This document shows positions 35,995 through 46,159 of a DNA stretch of 64,000 nt, in pieces. The DNA is from Acanthosepion lycidas (Eukaryota > Mollusca > Cephalopoda > Sepiida > Sepiidae). Where the stretch lies: NCBI GenBank assembly GCA_963932145.1, contig OZ010574.1, positions 57,495,732-57,559,731 of the forward strand, in the 5' to 3' direction. The notes below the pieces were generated by a model. The model saw only the letters and a program-made list of their open reading frames with translations, ran no database searches and was not told the DNA's origin. The position numbers and the translations under genes were made by a program. Position 1 is the first letter of the stretch, and every line of letters starts with the position of its first letter.

Positions 35995-36500
35995 TGGGTA
36001 GCGGCTCCGATTGAGGAATCGGAAAAGCCGAGTTCGAATTTCAGTCGAATCCATTACATTTACGTACGTGCTAATACCCTTGGGAAAGGTATGAATCCGC
36101 TTCCTCTCCACCCCAATCCCCAACTACGGTAAATAGCAGAACAGACTGGGTTCTATAGCCTTCGATGGCAACTGGTCTACCGCAAAAAAAAATGGCAACC
36201 TACTGCGGGGAAAAAAATCCGCCTTGTCAGTCATGTATCGAAAGATACATGATTGCCTAAGCGTATATCACACATGGCATATAACTGACTGATATTCACT
36301 TACGCGCAAATACTCTTGGGAAAGGTATGAATCATCTTCTCCCACCAGCAATGGGTAAATAGCAGGACAGACCGGGTTCTATAGTCTTGGATGGCAACTG
36401 GTCTACTGCAGAAAGATATGGCTAATTACTGCGGGAAAAATCTGCCTTGCCGGTCATGTACGAAAGATACATGATTGCTTACGCATGGCAAATAACTGAC
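35995..36500 (+). mobile_element. tRNA-derived SINE, family B, two tandem copies
   Basis: First copy 35995-36235 has gggtagcggctccgattgag and gagttcgaatttcag (B-box). The second, 36300-36500, lacks the tRNA-like head and begins in the body (cgcaaatactcttgggaaag). Both end in a short palindrome around catgtat(c)gaaagatacatg. Confidence 0.7.
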
Positions 36501-36509
36501 TGACTGACT

Positions 36510-37165
36510 GTCATTGGGATAGTTTTAATCTTCCAATATTTTTTGACTGCTCAAAACAAACCATTAATGGTGGATACAACCTCAACCGTAATCTGTAATC
36601 TTTCTATTTACCTTTCTGTAAAACTTCTGACCTTTGTTCTAAAAAAACGTATTTTGTCGACATTACTGGATTATATCTGTATCTGTTAGCTTCCTCAGTC
36701 AAGGTTCGCTGACTGATTTCTTTCATTACGTCCTTTTTGTTAAGGTTTAAGATTATCAATAACGGAAATATTAAAGAAAAAAATAGGAAAATGACAAAGA
36801 AATTTATTAACCATGAAAAAATGAAAAATAATCTTAAAAAATCATGTTTAGGTCATATTTAAAACAAATTAGTATCATCATCATCATCATTATGACGATA
36901 AAATAGGATTATTATTATTAATGTCTGATTTATTTGGTTTATTTTTTACGGCATATCAACACCTCGATGGGTTATTTAATTCAGACAATATTTTAAGGAC
37001 AAGTTCGTATGAATGGGATATGTATTCTTTGTAAGAAATCAGTTTCTAGATCAGGTTTCATCGACATATTTTTGTAAAGAGTTTTTATTGTCGAGAGTTA
37101 AATATTAAAAATTTTAACTGTCATGTTCAAAAAGATTTCTGTCTATAGAGAAAAAATACTCTTGC
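36510..37165. other. no gene; one family K satellite unit
   Basis: Mostly AT-rich spacer. A single 111-bp satellite unit (acggcatatcaacacctcga to gaatgggatatgtattct) is at 36940-37030. Confidence 0.5.
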
Positions 37166-37169
37166 GAAT

Positions 37170-37655
37170 ATAGAGAAATTTTGGCTTCCATAGTTGTAAC
37201 TCAACAACAGAAACAGCAGCAACAGCAGAATCGGCAGTTGCTGGAACTACAAAAACAACAACAGGAGCTGTTGGATGTAGTTCGGAAAAAGTCGAAAAAA
37301 TTCTTAAACGTCTCTTACGCTAGACGTGGTGCAAAACACTGTATCAGAATTCGTATACATTCCTGATGACGGACTGACTTTTGCTGTGTATTCTCGCAGA
37401 CATGAAGAAATATTCAGTCAGGAATGCAGCGACTGGGAAGACGATAAAAAACAAGTTGCTGTTAAGAAAAATAGCTCCAAATGAGTACGAAAAGTACTGC
37501 AATTATATTTTACCGAGAAAACCAGATGGAATAGGGTTTGAAATGACAGCACACATTCTGACGAAAACTTTTAGTGAAAAGTGCTCTCTGATCCATGCCC
37601 GTTGGAGATACATTAACTTAACTAAAAAAAGGAATTATCGTATTTTGCTTTGATA
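37170..37655 (+). pseudogene. LTR-retrotransposon gag fragment
   Basis: The first frame is Gln-rich with a coiled-coil-like segment (LLELQKQQQELLDVV). After a frame change the translation reads SEFVYIPDDGLTFAVY, SRRHEEIF and SDWEDDKK, and after another change NYILPRKPDGIGFE and HILTKTFSEKCSL. This order matches the gag capsid region of Gypsy-type elements found in molluscs and fish. Two frameshifts and early stops make it non-functional. No protease, reverse transcriptase or LTR is adjacent. Confidence 0.65.
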
Positions 37656-37685
37656 AAGTCCACAATGGACGAAACGCGTCAGCAA
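37645..37685 (+). ncRNA. hammerhead-like motif with paired core change
   Basis: Stem I TTGCT (37645-37649) pairs with AGCAA (37681-37685), five pairs. The core is TTGATAA instead of CTGANGA: C3 is U and G8 is A. Stem II is GTCC/GGAC with a 5-base loop. GAAA is followed by CGCGTC, so stem III can be the self-complementary ACGCGT and the cleavage triplet is GTC. It immediately follows the gag remnant. Confidence 0.4.
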
Positions 37686-37689
37686 TTAC

Positions 37690-38059
37690 CAGTTTTCCTA
37701 TTGTCATTTTTATTCATAAATATTGTCTTCTCTACTGGTTAAATCGGAGAAATTTTCATAAAAAAGGAATGTAGATTTTGTCACGTATGCTTATACTGTC
37801 AACAGAGAATGTGAGCAATTTAAACTAAAGGAAATAACACGATTGTGTGTGTGTCTGTCTGTCTGTCTGTCTGTGTGTGTGTGTGAATATTGAAGTCAAC
37901 TCAGAAGTGACAGATGTGGCTTGATCATTACGTTTACCATGAAACAGTCTGTTGCCTCTGAGTGTTGCCTTCAATGTTCACTTTTATATTTATATACGCT
38001 CTATCTTTGTTATTGACCACGTTGTCCCATAAATATAGCATACGCTAAAACTATATTTC

Positions 38060-38060
<1 letters not shown>
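37690..38060. other. no gene recognised
   Basis: AT-rich spacer with short TCTG/TG repeats at 37840-37885. Confidence 0.5.

Positions 38061-38063
<3 letters not shown>

Positions 38064-38131
<68 letters not shown>
38064..38131. repeat. (CA)n-(TA)n microsatellite
   Basis: CA tract followed directly by TA tract. Confidence 0.95.
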
Positions 38132-38135
<4 letters not shown>

Positions 38136-38205
38136 TTTATTTAAAAATATGATTCCAACACGATACATAAGAGTTCTCATGTTTCAAAACAAGAGCCGAA
38201 AACTT
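38132..38205 (+). repeat. dispersed repeat family Y, single arm
   Basis: Contains aaaaatatgattccaacacg and gagttctcatgtttcaaaac then agagccgaaaa, matching one arm of the hairpin at 42276-42424. It also lies next to a (TA)n tract. Confidence 0.7.
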
Positions 38206-39217
38206 CAATATAATTATTTGAATTAAATTGAATTAAAGTAAGCTCTGTTCTATCTTCAAGCGATTTTTTTTTGGAATAACTTATTTCTGAAATTTACGTG
38301 TTTTAATATTCATTATTGAAATCAACATTTCCATGGTGACGGCCAGCGCGATTTTTCATATAGAAAGGGGCGCATGGTGTTAATAATTTGTATCAGTAAA
38401 GAGTTACATTTCTAGGTGTCAAATCAGGGTAAGTTTGGGGTGTCTAAATTTAAAACGGAAGATGATTTAGTCTAATCTGGGAGATTTATTTTTTTTTTTT
38501 TTTTTAAAGGGTTTTGTGTATATAAAAAAAAAAAACTGACGTAACATATGTTTTTTTTTTGACGACTTCATGAAGGGTTATCTTTTTTGTAGGGTATTTA
38601 AGCTAATTATTAGGACTATGGATTTAAAAAAAATTGTATGCTAATTATTCAATGCAAAGATTTGATGATGTCGGCAAAAAACCGTTAACTCATGTCTATT
38701 GTTTAATAGATTTTTATTATTTAGAAACTTAATAATGTGTAGTTGAAGTTGATTTCTACTTTATGGAAATGTAAAAAAAAAACATAAACAAGTTTTCCAC
38801 CTACGATCTATCATATCCCAAATAACTCCACCTGTGTATCAAGCAAGTGTTATGTACCACGCCCATCGTTATTTACCATTGGTCTCTCTGCAACCCACAC
38901 GCACATATCATTAAATCTGCAGTTGTTCTCATTTATCTATCGACAAACCATGGAATTGTTTTTCATCTTATTTTTTTCCTTCTATTTTATGGTGAGTTTT
39001 TCATCTCCATCGTTTATTTTACTTGCTGACCGAACGACCTGTCAGATGAAGTCAAGAATACGCTGACTGCATCGCAAATTTCAGAGAGTGCAAACGAAAA
39101 GGGGAGAGCGTGTCTTCCGTATCTATATCTATCTTTTTAACTCTCATGAAAACCAAACCAAACTTATATCTATCCATCTCCAGAAATCAACATTAAATAA
39201 TCTGGAAAATGTTGATA
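38206..39217. other. no gene recognised
   Basis: AT-rich spacer without element boundaries. A few A and T homopolymers. Confidence 0.5.
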
Positions 39218-39219
39218 TA

Positions 39220-39750
39220 CACCCTTGTGCAAATTAATTGAAACAACCCCTTTAGTTTCCTTTCTTTCACGATACAGTCAGTTTTAGACCCATGGGGGTG
39301 ACAGGGTGTAATCGATTACTATTTTTCCTCAGATTAGGTCGTTTGCAGTGGTGTGCAGTATTATGAATCTATTTTCGGCGTGTATGATGAAATTTGTTTG
39401 GCCTTGAAAAATATTGCATGATCCGTGATTGCACCATCGATTAGTTGTCCTACAGCGATTGTCTGCGATGGATGGTATTCCATGAAAACGTACGAAAATT
39501 GTAACGCTGCACGAACACACTGGCAAGCCTTACCAGTGAGCAAATCAAAGTACTATAAACTTGGCTAGAAAATCTCCTGATTTAAGTCTAATCGAGACTC
39601 TGTGGTCAATCTTCAAGGGACGACTTCGTGGAATGGACATACGAAGTACTAATATGTGCACTGGGTCATGTTTCACTGGAACAATACAAAAAATAAAGTA
39701 AATAATAAAGGAATTATTGGTTTTTGTTTCAATTAATTTGCGCAAGGGTG
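39220..39750 (+). mobile_element. internally deleted Tc1-like element
   Basis: Terminal repeats CACCCTTGTGCAAATTAATT at the left and its near-complement at the right, each flanked by TA. The interior keeps only the C-terminal part of a transposase: 39559-39610 translates as ARKSPDLSLIETLWSIFK, the block containing the third acidic residue region (PDL-P-ENLW) of Tc1-type DDE transposases. The first two catalytic blocks are gone, so it cannot move by itself but has both ends. Confidence 0.8.
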
Positions 39751-39754
39751 TACG

Positions 39755-39925
39755 ATTAAAAAAGACAAACCAGATCAAAACTGTTGACCGATGACAAATA
39801 AGTGCTAATTATGATTTCAAACATCTGCTTCAATCACTTTTGATCTTGTTACGAGGACTTCAATCTTAATAATGAAATATTAACTTCTTTAGCAACAATA
39901 TTGAAATTCCGATATTATTCTTTAA
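39755..39925. other. no gene recognised
   Basis: Short AT-rich spacer. Confidence 0.4.
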
Positions 39926-39930
39926 ATCAA

Positions 39931-40305
39931 GGTACCTCGCTAGAACATTTACAACTAAGTAGTGAGTTCGATCCTCATTGGGTACCCCATACTTTCGGCC
40001 GTGTGCAACATCTGAGCTACGCTTAGAAAATCACCAGATATTGAAGGAACTTCGACGTGGCGTAATGGTTAGCAAGCTTGTTTTGCTAGAGCAATTACGA
40101 ATGAGTAGTGAGTTCGATCCTCACTGAATGCCCCATAATTTTGGACTTGTACCATATCTAAGCATTAAAGGCACCTCGACGGGGTTGGTTAGCGAGCTTG
40201 TCTTGCTAGAACGATTATGACCGAGTAGTGAGTTCGATCCTCACTGGGTACCCCATACTTACGACGTTGTGCTACATCTAAGCTACGCATAGAAAATCAG
40301 CATAG
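39931..40305 (+). mobile_element. tRNA-derived SINE, family A, tandem cluster of three
   Basis: Three head-to-tail units of about 118 bp. Each has an A-box-like tggttag(c)aagcttg segment (lost in the first, truncated unit) and B-box gagttcgatcctcac, followed by a short body gtaccccatac and tacatctaagctacgc. These are internal RNA polymerase III promoter elements. Such tRNA-derived SINEs are known in cephalopods; I cannot assign this to a named family. Confidence 0.75.
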
Positions 40306-40718
40306 TGTCTGCACAGATGTATAACTATCTTCAAGTGGTTAGGTCTTAAATTCAAAACTAACCTTTGGCTGTTTGCCACCTACGGTTAGGGAGGCCAGTC
40401 CGTCCAGGTATTTAGCCAATAGCTGTTGGATAGAAGAGATGAATTAATACCATTGTTGTTTATGTAAAGTTTCTGCTAAGTAAATGCAATGATCTCGAAC
40501 GAAATTCGAAATCGTTTCGCAGATTTCCCCTTCCGAACCATGTCACATCCATTTCATGGACTCATTAAACTTAAGAATTTAAAAAAGAAACTAAACATTT
40601 CTTCTTTTGTCTCAATAAGTCATAAAATATAGGTAAGTTGGTTTGAATCGTATCCTGATAGCACTATTTTAGTATAGGGAGAATTTTCACCCTCATTAAG
40701 AATAGCATAACTACCAGC

Positions 40719-40726
<8 letters not shown>
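40306..40726. other. no gene recognised
   Basis: AT-rich spacer with no supported feature. Confidence 0.5.
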
Positions 40727-40756
<30 letters not shown>

Positions 40757-40760
<4 letters not shown>

Positions 40761-41112
40761 TGAAGCAATCGGACTTCTAGACACACTGAAGAGCTGTGAT
40801 ACAGAGAAACAGTCTGTCTGTGGATGACTATATATTGCTCTTGGAGTACCTTCAATATAGCTCTCTAGAGAAAAGAATAAATTTCATAAAAACAGTGGCT
40901 GCAGCTTCTATGAATGCATTACTCTCTAAGTACGAACTGAGTTCTCTTAACCGCTGGTGTATTTCGTATAGAAAACGCTAGAATTTCCCTTTCTACCTGC
41001 CATGCGGCGACAGCTTAGGGGCAGGATCTCTGACTAATGTCATATTGGTCGAGTTTCGATCCTGGCTCGAAGCAATCAGACGTCTGGCCGCACTGAAGTG
41101 CTGTGCTCTCTC
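40757..41112 (+). mobile_element. SINE-like repeat, family C, two copies
   Basis: The segment gaagcaatc(a/g)gac followed by cactgaag(a/t)gctgtg is at 40761-40800 and 41072-41100. Upstream of the second copy, 41003-41070 looks tRNA-derived (acagcttaggggc, then gagtttcgatcctggc as B-box). A (TA)n tract precedes the first copy (40725-40756) and follows the second. A 61-codon frame at 40796-40981 spans the space between and has no recognised motif. Confidence 0.5.
40782..40822 (+). ncRNA. hammerhead-ribozyme-like motif, complete core
   Basis: Stem I CACA (40782-40785) pairs with TGTG (40819-40822). Core CTGAAGA is at 40786-40792. Stem II is CTGT/ACAG with a GAT loop and a G-A opposition at its base. 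GAAA is at 40806-40809. Stem III is CA/TG with a GTC triloop, and the cleavage triplet is GTC (40816-40818). Every core nucleotide is consensus; the non-Watson-Crick base of stem II is the only departure. It lies in a SINE-like copy whose sister at 41084 does not keep the core, so chance cannot be excluded. Confidence 0.4.
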
Positions 41113-41204
41113 TCTATATATATAGTTTATGCAAACTTAGGTAATCCGTATGGGTAGACCCGAGGAGGATGATATCCGGAGTGCTCAATGTAAAATTCAG
41201 AGCA

Positions 41205-41315
41205 GATATGTTTGAATAAAAACAGACCACGTTAAGGTTCCATGTAATAAATTATTTCACCATAACCCCTTTAACAGGGCTCTGGATCATCAGACTTTAC
41301 TTCCAAAAATTGAAA
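41205..41315 (-). repeat. dispersed repeat family W, minus copy
   Basis: Reverse complement of the sequence at 48400-48495 (shared cagaccac, ggtccatt/aatggagcc and aataaattattt segments). Contains a hammerhead-like core, 41293 to 41255 on the minus strand: CTGATGA, T, CCA...TGG stem with an inner CCCT/AGGG, T, GAAA. Stem I pairs for only two bases. Confidence 0.55.
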
Positions 41316-41553
41316 TGAAAAATGAAAAATGAAAAGAAATTCACACATTTTTGACGGACCTCATCAAGTATACGTAAAATTAACGAAGTGAGGAAGTGAG
41401 ATGGGAAAGAGGATATGAATGTGTCATATGTATCATTTCAAATTCTTATTTTTAATTTTTAACTCCAATGTGTCGGCTAGATGTTGTTCGAATTTATTGT
41501 GTCTAGTCTCAAGATATAGATGGCTAAAGAGTGGAGACCGACTTTAACGGAAG

Positions 41554-41556
<3 letters not shown>
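41316..41556. other. no gene recognised
   Basis: AT-rich spacer. Confidence 0.4.

Positions 41557-41610
<54 letters not shown>
41557..41610. repeat. (GATA)n microsatellite
   Basis: About 13 tandem units. Confidence 0.95.
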
Positions 41611-41611
<1 letters not shown>

Positions 41612-41669
41612 TTCAACATTGCTATAGAGCGGGGTAGTTTTATTGGTAAAGGTGGATATACCTGTGGTC

Positions 41670-41810
41670 TAATGAAACATGGCGACACGGAATGAGAAAT
41701 TAGAGAGTCGAGTTCGAATTCGCGCAAATTCTACTGGGAAAAATATGAATCTATCTCTGCTCCCCTTGCTATGGAGTAAATAGTAACTGCGAAAAATTAT
41801 TGTTCCCACG
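41670..41810 (+). mobile_element. tRNA-derived SINE, family B, degraded copy
   Basis: Keeps gagtcgagttcgaattcgcg (B-box region) and the body ctactgggaaaaatatgaat and gctatggagtaaatag; the head is diverged. Confidence 0.5.
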
Positions 41811-42050
41811 CAAAAAAATAAAGGGTTGATACGGTGTAAAAACAAAAAATCGATGAATCAATTAAGCATTATTAAGAAAGGTGATATGCTGTAAGATCCC
41901 GGACGTAAATTTACGGTAGAAAACTCAGATATTAGTACACTTTCAATACATTTTCGCCTTAAGAAATGACTTTCACTTTTAATTAAAACTGCATTCTTTC
42001 AATCGAAACTATGGATTCGATATTAAAAATCAAACCCTCATCCCACCCCC

Positions 42051-42156
<106 letters not shown>

Positions 42157-42275
42157 CCTTGTGCAGGTATGCAGAAAATAGAAAAGAACACGTTGGGTGT
42201 ATAATCCGGGGTTCCTTAGTATTTTTGTTTTTATTTTTAAGACAGTGCTCCATACAGAAGTAGAGCTTATATTAT

Positions 42276-42424
42276 AATAATATTTTTTGTTTAAAAATAT
42301 GATTCCTTCGCTACATAAGAGTTCTCATGTTTCAAAAACGAGAGCCGAAAATTGGATGATTTCGGCTCTCGTTTTTGAAACATGAGAACTCTTATGTAGC
42401 GAAGGAATCATATTTTTAAACAAA
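42276..42424. repeat. near-perfect hairpin of family Y
   Basis: Arms of about 70 bp (from aatattttttgtttaaaaat to acgagagccgaaa) are exact reverse complements around a spacer attggatga. No arm differences were seen, so the inversion is recent or maintained. One diverged arm is at 38132-38205. Confidence 0.9.
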
Positions 42425-42431
42425 AAATATT

Positions 42432-42437
<6 letters not shown>

Positions 42438-42515
<78 letters not shown>
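42438..42515. repeat. (TA)n-(GA)n microsatellite
   Basis: AT tract followed by GA tract, directly at the end of the hairpin. Confidence 0.95.
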
Positions 42516-42516
<1 letters not shown>

Positions 42517-42559
42517 CAGAGACAGAGAGACAGAGACGGAGAGAGAGGGAGAGAGTGAA

Positions 42560-43075
42560 CGTAATAAATCTGTTGCTATATAATCCAAGTGGATCCTAGT
42601 TATATAAAATATTAAAACTGTCCCACAAAAAGAGCTCAATGTATTTATTATTATAAAGCAAATCCTCGCCCTGTCTAACCTTTTAACTTTCTGTCCTAAA
42701 ATAACAAGGTGCCTTACAGGTTTCACGTACGATTTCCTTTTCAAGTCTTTTTACACTCCTTTTTAGACTGTCAGGCCTGAAACTCCTCTCTCACGTGCCA
42801 AACGTTTTATGAATTGATCTGGATCTTTTCTAATCGATCTCTTTAGCTCTAAGTTGAAATGATGACCCCACTTCCTGTTGTGACCTCGTGATCCGGTTTT
42901 CCTCACTACTGCGCCCTCTTTTTTTAAAATATTTACCGTTCTCTTGATGGTTCTTGAATGGACCTTGAAGACGGAAGCTTGAGTATGAATGTTGGTACCA
43001 TTATTGAAAGCCTGAATGATCAATTTCCTCTCACCATTGATCATTTGGGAAGACAGTGGGACTGACAAAAAATGA
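42560..43075 (-). pseudogene. Tc1/mariner-like transposase remnant
   Basis: Minus strand. The frame at 42763-43068 has an N-terminal helix-turn-helix (KLIIQAFNNGTNI, then VFKVHSRTIKRTVNIL), a basic linker (RKTGSRGHNRK) and KRSIRKDPDQFIKRLARERG, the second DNA-binding helix region. The next frame, 42433-42744, continues the family (KSYVKPVRHL, GQKVKRLDRARI) into a degenerate version of the first catalytic block where the usual SDEK motif is lost. One frameshift near 42750; the rest of the DDE domain is missing. Confidence 0.7.
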
Positions 43076-43233
43076 TTTTAACCTTTCCTCTTTCTAGCTG
43101 AATAACTCAAGGAGTTTTTCAGTGATTCTCACGACAAATGGTGTCAAGATGATTAAACATCTTGTTTGAAAAACTGGAAAAATGAAACTCAATTAGTTTA
43201 GTGTGTTTTTAAAACAACTTTGCAGTTACTCCC

Positions 43234-43235
<2 letters not shown>
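43076..43235. other. no gene recognised
   Basis: Spacer between the transposase remnant and the next (TA)n tract; may be its 5' UTR. Confidence 0.4.

Positions 43236-43304
<69 letters not shown>
43236..43304. repeat. (TA)n microsatellite
   Basis: Perfect tract abutting the hairpin that follows. Confidence 0.95.
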
Positions 43305-43306
<2 letters not shown>

Positions 43307-43425
43307 TTGGATTGATGTGAGTTTGTGAGTCTGGGTTTCACGCTTTTGCAATCGTCAGACTGTTTGTCTGATGATCGCAAAAGTGTGAGACCCAAGGTCA
43401 CAAACTCACATCAATCCAACCAAAT
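43303..43425. repeat. inverted repeat with paired hammerhead-like arms
   Basis: Arms of about 57 bp (ggttggattgatgtgagttt at the left, its complement at the right) around a tgttt centre. Each arm, read outward, carries CTGA(T/C)GA, a three-pair stem with an AAAA loop and GA(A/G)A. The two stems differ by base changes that keep pairing (CGC/GTG against TGC/GCG). Confidence 0.85.
43362..43405 (+). ncRNA. hammerhead-ribozyme-like motif, best overall fold
   Basis: Stem I GTTTGT (43362-43367) pairs with ACAAAC (43400-43405), six pairs. Core CTGATGA is at 43368-43374. Stem II is CGC/GTG closed by AAAA, with a U-U opposition at its base. GAGA is at 43387-43390, where consensus has GAAA. Stem III is CC/GG with a CAA loop, and the cleavage triplet is GTC ending at 43399. 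The opposite arm has the consensus GAAA but a broken stem III, so each arm has lost a different part. Confidence 0.5.
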
Positions 43426-43429
43426 ATGT

Positions 43430-43498
43430 TAGCTCTATCTCTGATATTGCGCGCTTTATATAATAATAATATATATAATATATTACACGCACACACAT

Positions 43499-43534
<36 letters not shown>

Positions 43535-43635
43535 ACACTTTTTACACATATACTTTTTCCTTCTACTCCACATACTCAGTTATCATTTTTTTATTCTTCT
43601 TTTCTTTCCTACTCTTTATATCTAGCCATTTTTTC

Positions 43636-43679
<44 letters not shown>

Positions 43680-43700
43680 CTTTTTTTTTTTATTTGGCTG
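43430..43700. repeat. low-complexity TA, CA and T-rich stretch
   Basis: (TA)n/(CA)n at 43460-43535 and TTTC-rich runs at 43625-43692. Phe-rich frames are artefacts. Confidence 0.85.
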
Positions 43701-44636
43701 CTGCTGCTGCTCTTCTTCTTTCCATTGTGTATATGCCATCCGGCAAAACCGTTCCGACATTTCAAAATCCGTCAATCCTCTACAGCCTCAGGGCACTTGC
43801 TCATCTAGGTCGCTGTCTGACTGTTTTTATGGACTGGTTCGCTAATTACTCTTTAGGTCTCTTGTTTGCTTGGTTTGTGCCATGGTTGACTAATTGCTTA
43901 GTGGGCAGCATTAGGTGTTTTTCCATTTGCGTAATGTCAGCGGTTAAGATATCCTACACACGCCATCACAACGGAAGCGCATGCCACAGCCGTCATTACG
44001 ACAAATATGGCCTCCAGGAGAAAGGGATAAAGTACTGGTGAAAGTTAATTGGAAAAACAGGAATGAATGGAATAAACGAATTAAGAAATAAATGACAGCG
44101 CAGGATAAAAGAATGAATGAACTGGAAGAGGAATAGGCTACTAAAGACTTGAATGAAATACGAAAAAAAAAAAACATCGCTATGTATGAGAACAAGGGAA
44201 AGCATGAATGAATTGGTAAGCAAGAAATGAACGATTCTTTCGTTTATTTCTTGTTTATCAATTCATTTGGATGAATTAGATATGGTATCATAGACAAACG
44301 TCAAAAAAAGGTGCACTAGTTGCGTCCATTTAAAATAAACATTTATGTGTATCCCAAAACTCGAGCTAAAAGGAGAAGAGTGCTGATAAAGATTAAAGAG
44401 TAATCTTTAAATTTGGAAAGAAAAAGGAAATGTTTCCATCATTTGGGAATTAAAACAGGAGTAAAAAAAATATTGTAAATGGCCCTAAATTTAATCCAGT
44501 CCCGACGAACTGTTGTATTCTCAATTAGGATTCTTGCTTTAAGCGTCATAACAGGCCTCAAATGTAACTCATATATTTGCATTTTTGCTAAAGATGCCGG
44601 AAAAATATCCGGTTTCTTGTACAGCTCCAGAAAGTA
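43701..44636. other. no gene recognised
   Basis: Contains a short (CTG)5 run and moderately mixed sequence. Frames of 71-115 codons lack domains and splice context. Confidence 0.45.
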
Positions 44637-45448
44637 CAGAGTGCGGCAGAAATACATCCCACATTTAGCTGGCAGAAATACATCCCACATTTAGCTTCCA
44701 GAAATACCATTTAGCTCCAAAGAAATAACACACATCTAGCTCCCAGAAATACCATTTAGCTCCTAGAAATATCCCCCGCATTTAGCGCCCAGAAATACCC
44801 CCACACATAAAATCAAAAATGCCCCCATATTTAGTTCCCAGGAAATACCATCACATTTAGGTCCAAAAATACCATTCATATTTACATCCCAAAAATACCA
44901 TCTACATAAAGCGCCTAGAAATACCGCCCACATTTAGCTACCAGAAATACTTCCTACATTTAGCACCCAGAAATACCCCCACGTTTAGCTCCCAGATACA
45001 CCATCACATTTAGATCAAAAAATACCTCCCACATTTAGCTCACATAAATACCACCCACATTTACATCCCGGAAATACCACCTACATTAAGCTCCCAGAAA
45101 TACCTACCATATTTTGCTGCCGGAAATACTTCCCACTTTTAGCACCCAGAAATATCCCCACATTTAGCACCCAGAGATACCACCGACATTAAGCTTCTAG
45201 AAATACCCCCCACATTTAGCTTCTAGAAATACCTCCAACATTTACATCCCATAAATACCTCACACATTTAGCTCCCATAAACACATCCCACATTTAGATC
45301 ACAGAAATACCTCCCACATTTACATGCCGGAAATACCTACCACATTTAGCCCCCAGAAATACCTTCCGCATAATGATAAGACATTAATGACAGTGTCTTC
45401 ATCTAGCTAATGTCTTACCATGATGCTGGAGATATTTCTGCCGCACCC
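44637..45448. mobile_element. MITE with an internal 27-bp minisatellite
   Basis: The left end CAGAGTGCGGCAGAAATA and right end tatttctgccgcaccc are inverted and flanked by TA on both sides. Between them from 44640 to about 45375 lies a degenerate array of about 27 units of the form cacatttagctcccagaaatacc. The right 70 bp (gacattaatgacagtgtctt and onward) is unique and probably the original interior. A separate right-end-like sequence is at 49787-49803. Confidence 0.8.
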
Positions 45449-45461
45449 TATAATTAACCTA

Positions 45462-45550
45462 TCTTCACTGCTGTGGTCTGGTATTGAACTTAAAACTCAA
45501 CTAGACCCAAAGTGTTGTGAGTTCAAAACCAGGCCACAGCAGTGGTGAAC
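45462..45550. repeat. inverted repeat, about 33-bp arms
   Basis: cactgctgtggtctggtatt at the left and its complement (accaggccacagcagtg) at the right, spacer about 22 bp. It starts 13 bp after the preceding MITE. Confidence 0.75.
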
Positions 45551-45559
45551 CAAAAAACC

Positions 45560-45965
45560 CCTCTGATTTGTCTCAAATAGTAGAATAAACGACATCCAAT
45601 AGCAAAGCTTCTGATCAAGAGGTTTTGAGAAGCGTGGAACCACGTCTTAATTGCTGTTGTTCCTAGGTCCACCCTGACCCGGGGTGGTAGCACCTGTTAG
45701 GGTCCCAGCTATGAGCAAATAGTTGGCCCCAAAACTGAGGTCAAAACAGTATGAAAACGAAAAAATAGGTTTTAATACCAGCACTACATTTTTGTAAAAG
45801 GTTATTACTAGCAATTAATTTTTGAAGAAAAAATATTACCAGCAATATATTTTTGTAAAACAAAAAATTATTACCAGCAATATATTTTTGGAAAAAAATA
45901 TTAGTAGAAAAAAAATATTACCAACAATAAAAGTTTTGCTGGCATTAAATGACCCATTGAAGTTG
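45560..45965 (+). repeat. composite repeat family K, copy 3
   Basis: Head module (gacatccaatagcaaagctt, gcgtggaaccacgtcttaat, gacccggggtggtagcacct), then about four units of the minisatellite (attaccagcaatatattttt), then the beginning of the 111-bp satellite (ctggcattaaatgacccatt). A SINE interrupts the satellite; it resumes at 46106 (cattgaagttgatatgccgt). Confidence 0.8.
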
Positions 45966-46105
45966 ATAGTGATTTTCCAAGCTTAGCTTAGATCTGGCAC
46001 AAGGCTGAAGTGTATGGGGCACCTAGTTAGGATCGAACTCACTATTCAGTCGTAACTGTTCTAGCGAGATAAGCTTGTTAACCATTACACCACCTCGAGA
46101 TGCCC
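45966..46105 (-). mobile_element. tRNA-derived SINE, family A, inserted in family K
   Basis: Minus-strand copy with reverse B-box ggatcgaactcac and A-box region gttaaccattacaccacctc. The family K satellite sequence cattgaagttgatag/atat is present on both sides, as expected for an insertion. Confidence 0.75.
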
Positions 46106-46159
46106 AGAACTCATTGAAGTTGATATGCCGTAAAACAAACCAAACCAGATCAAATAGTA

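Noticed and set aside
40047..40300. tRNA genes in tandem
   Set aside because: The three units have promoter boxes but no cloverleaf, and share a non-tRNA 3' body with copies elsewhere, so they are SINEs.
41003..41070. Possible functional tRNA gene
   Set aside because: A- and B-box-like segments are present, but the acceptor and anticodon arms do not pair well, and the sequence continues into a SINE-like body.
43563..43775. Lys-rich minus-strand frame
   Set aside because: It is the translation of the T-rich run at 43625-43692.
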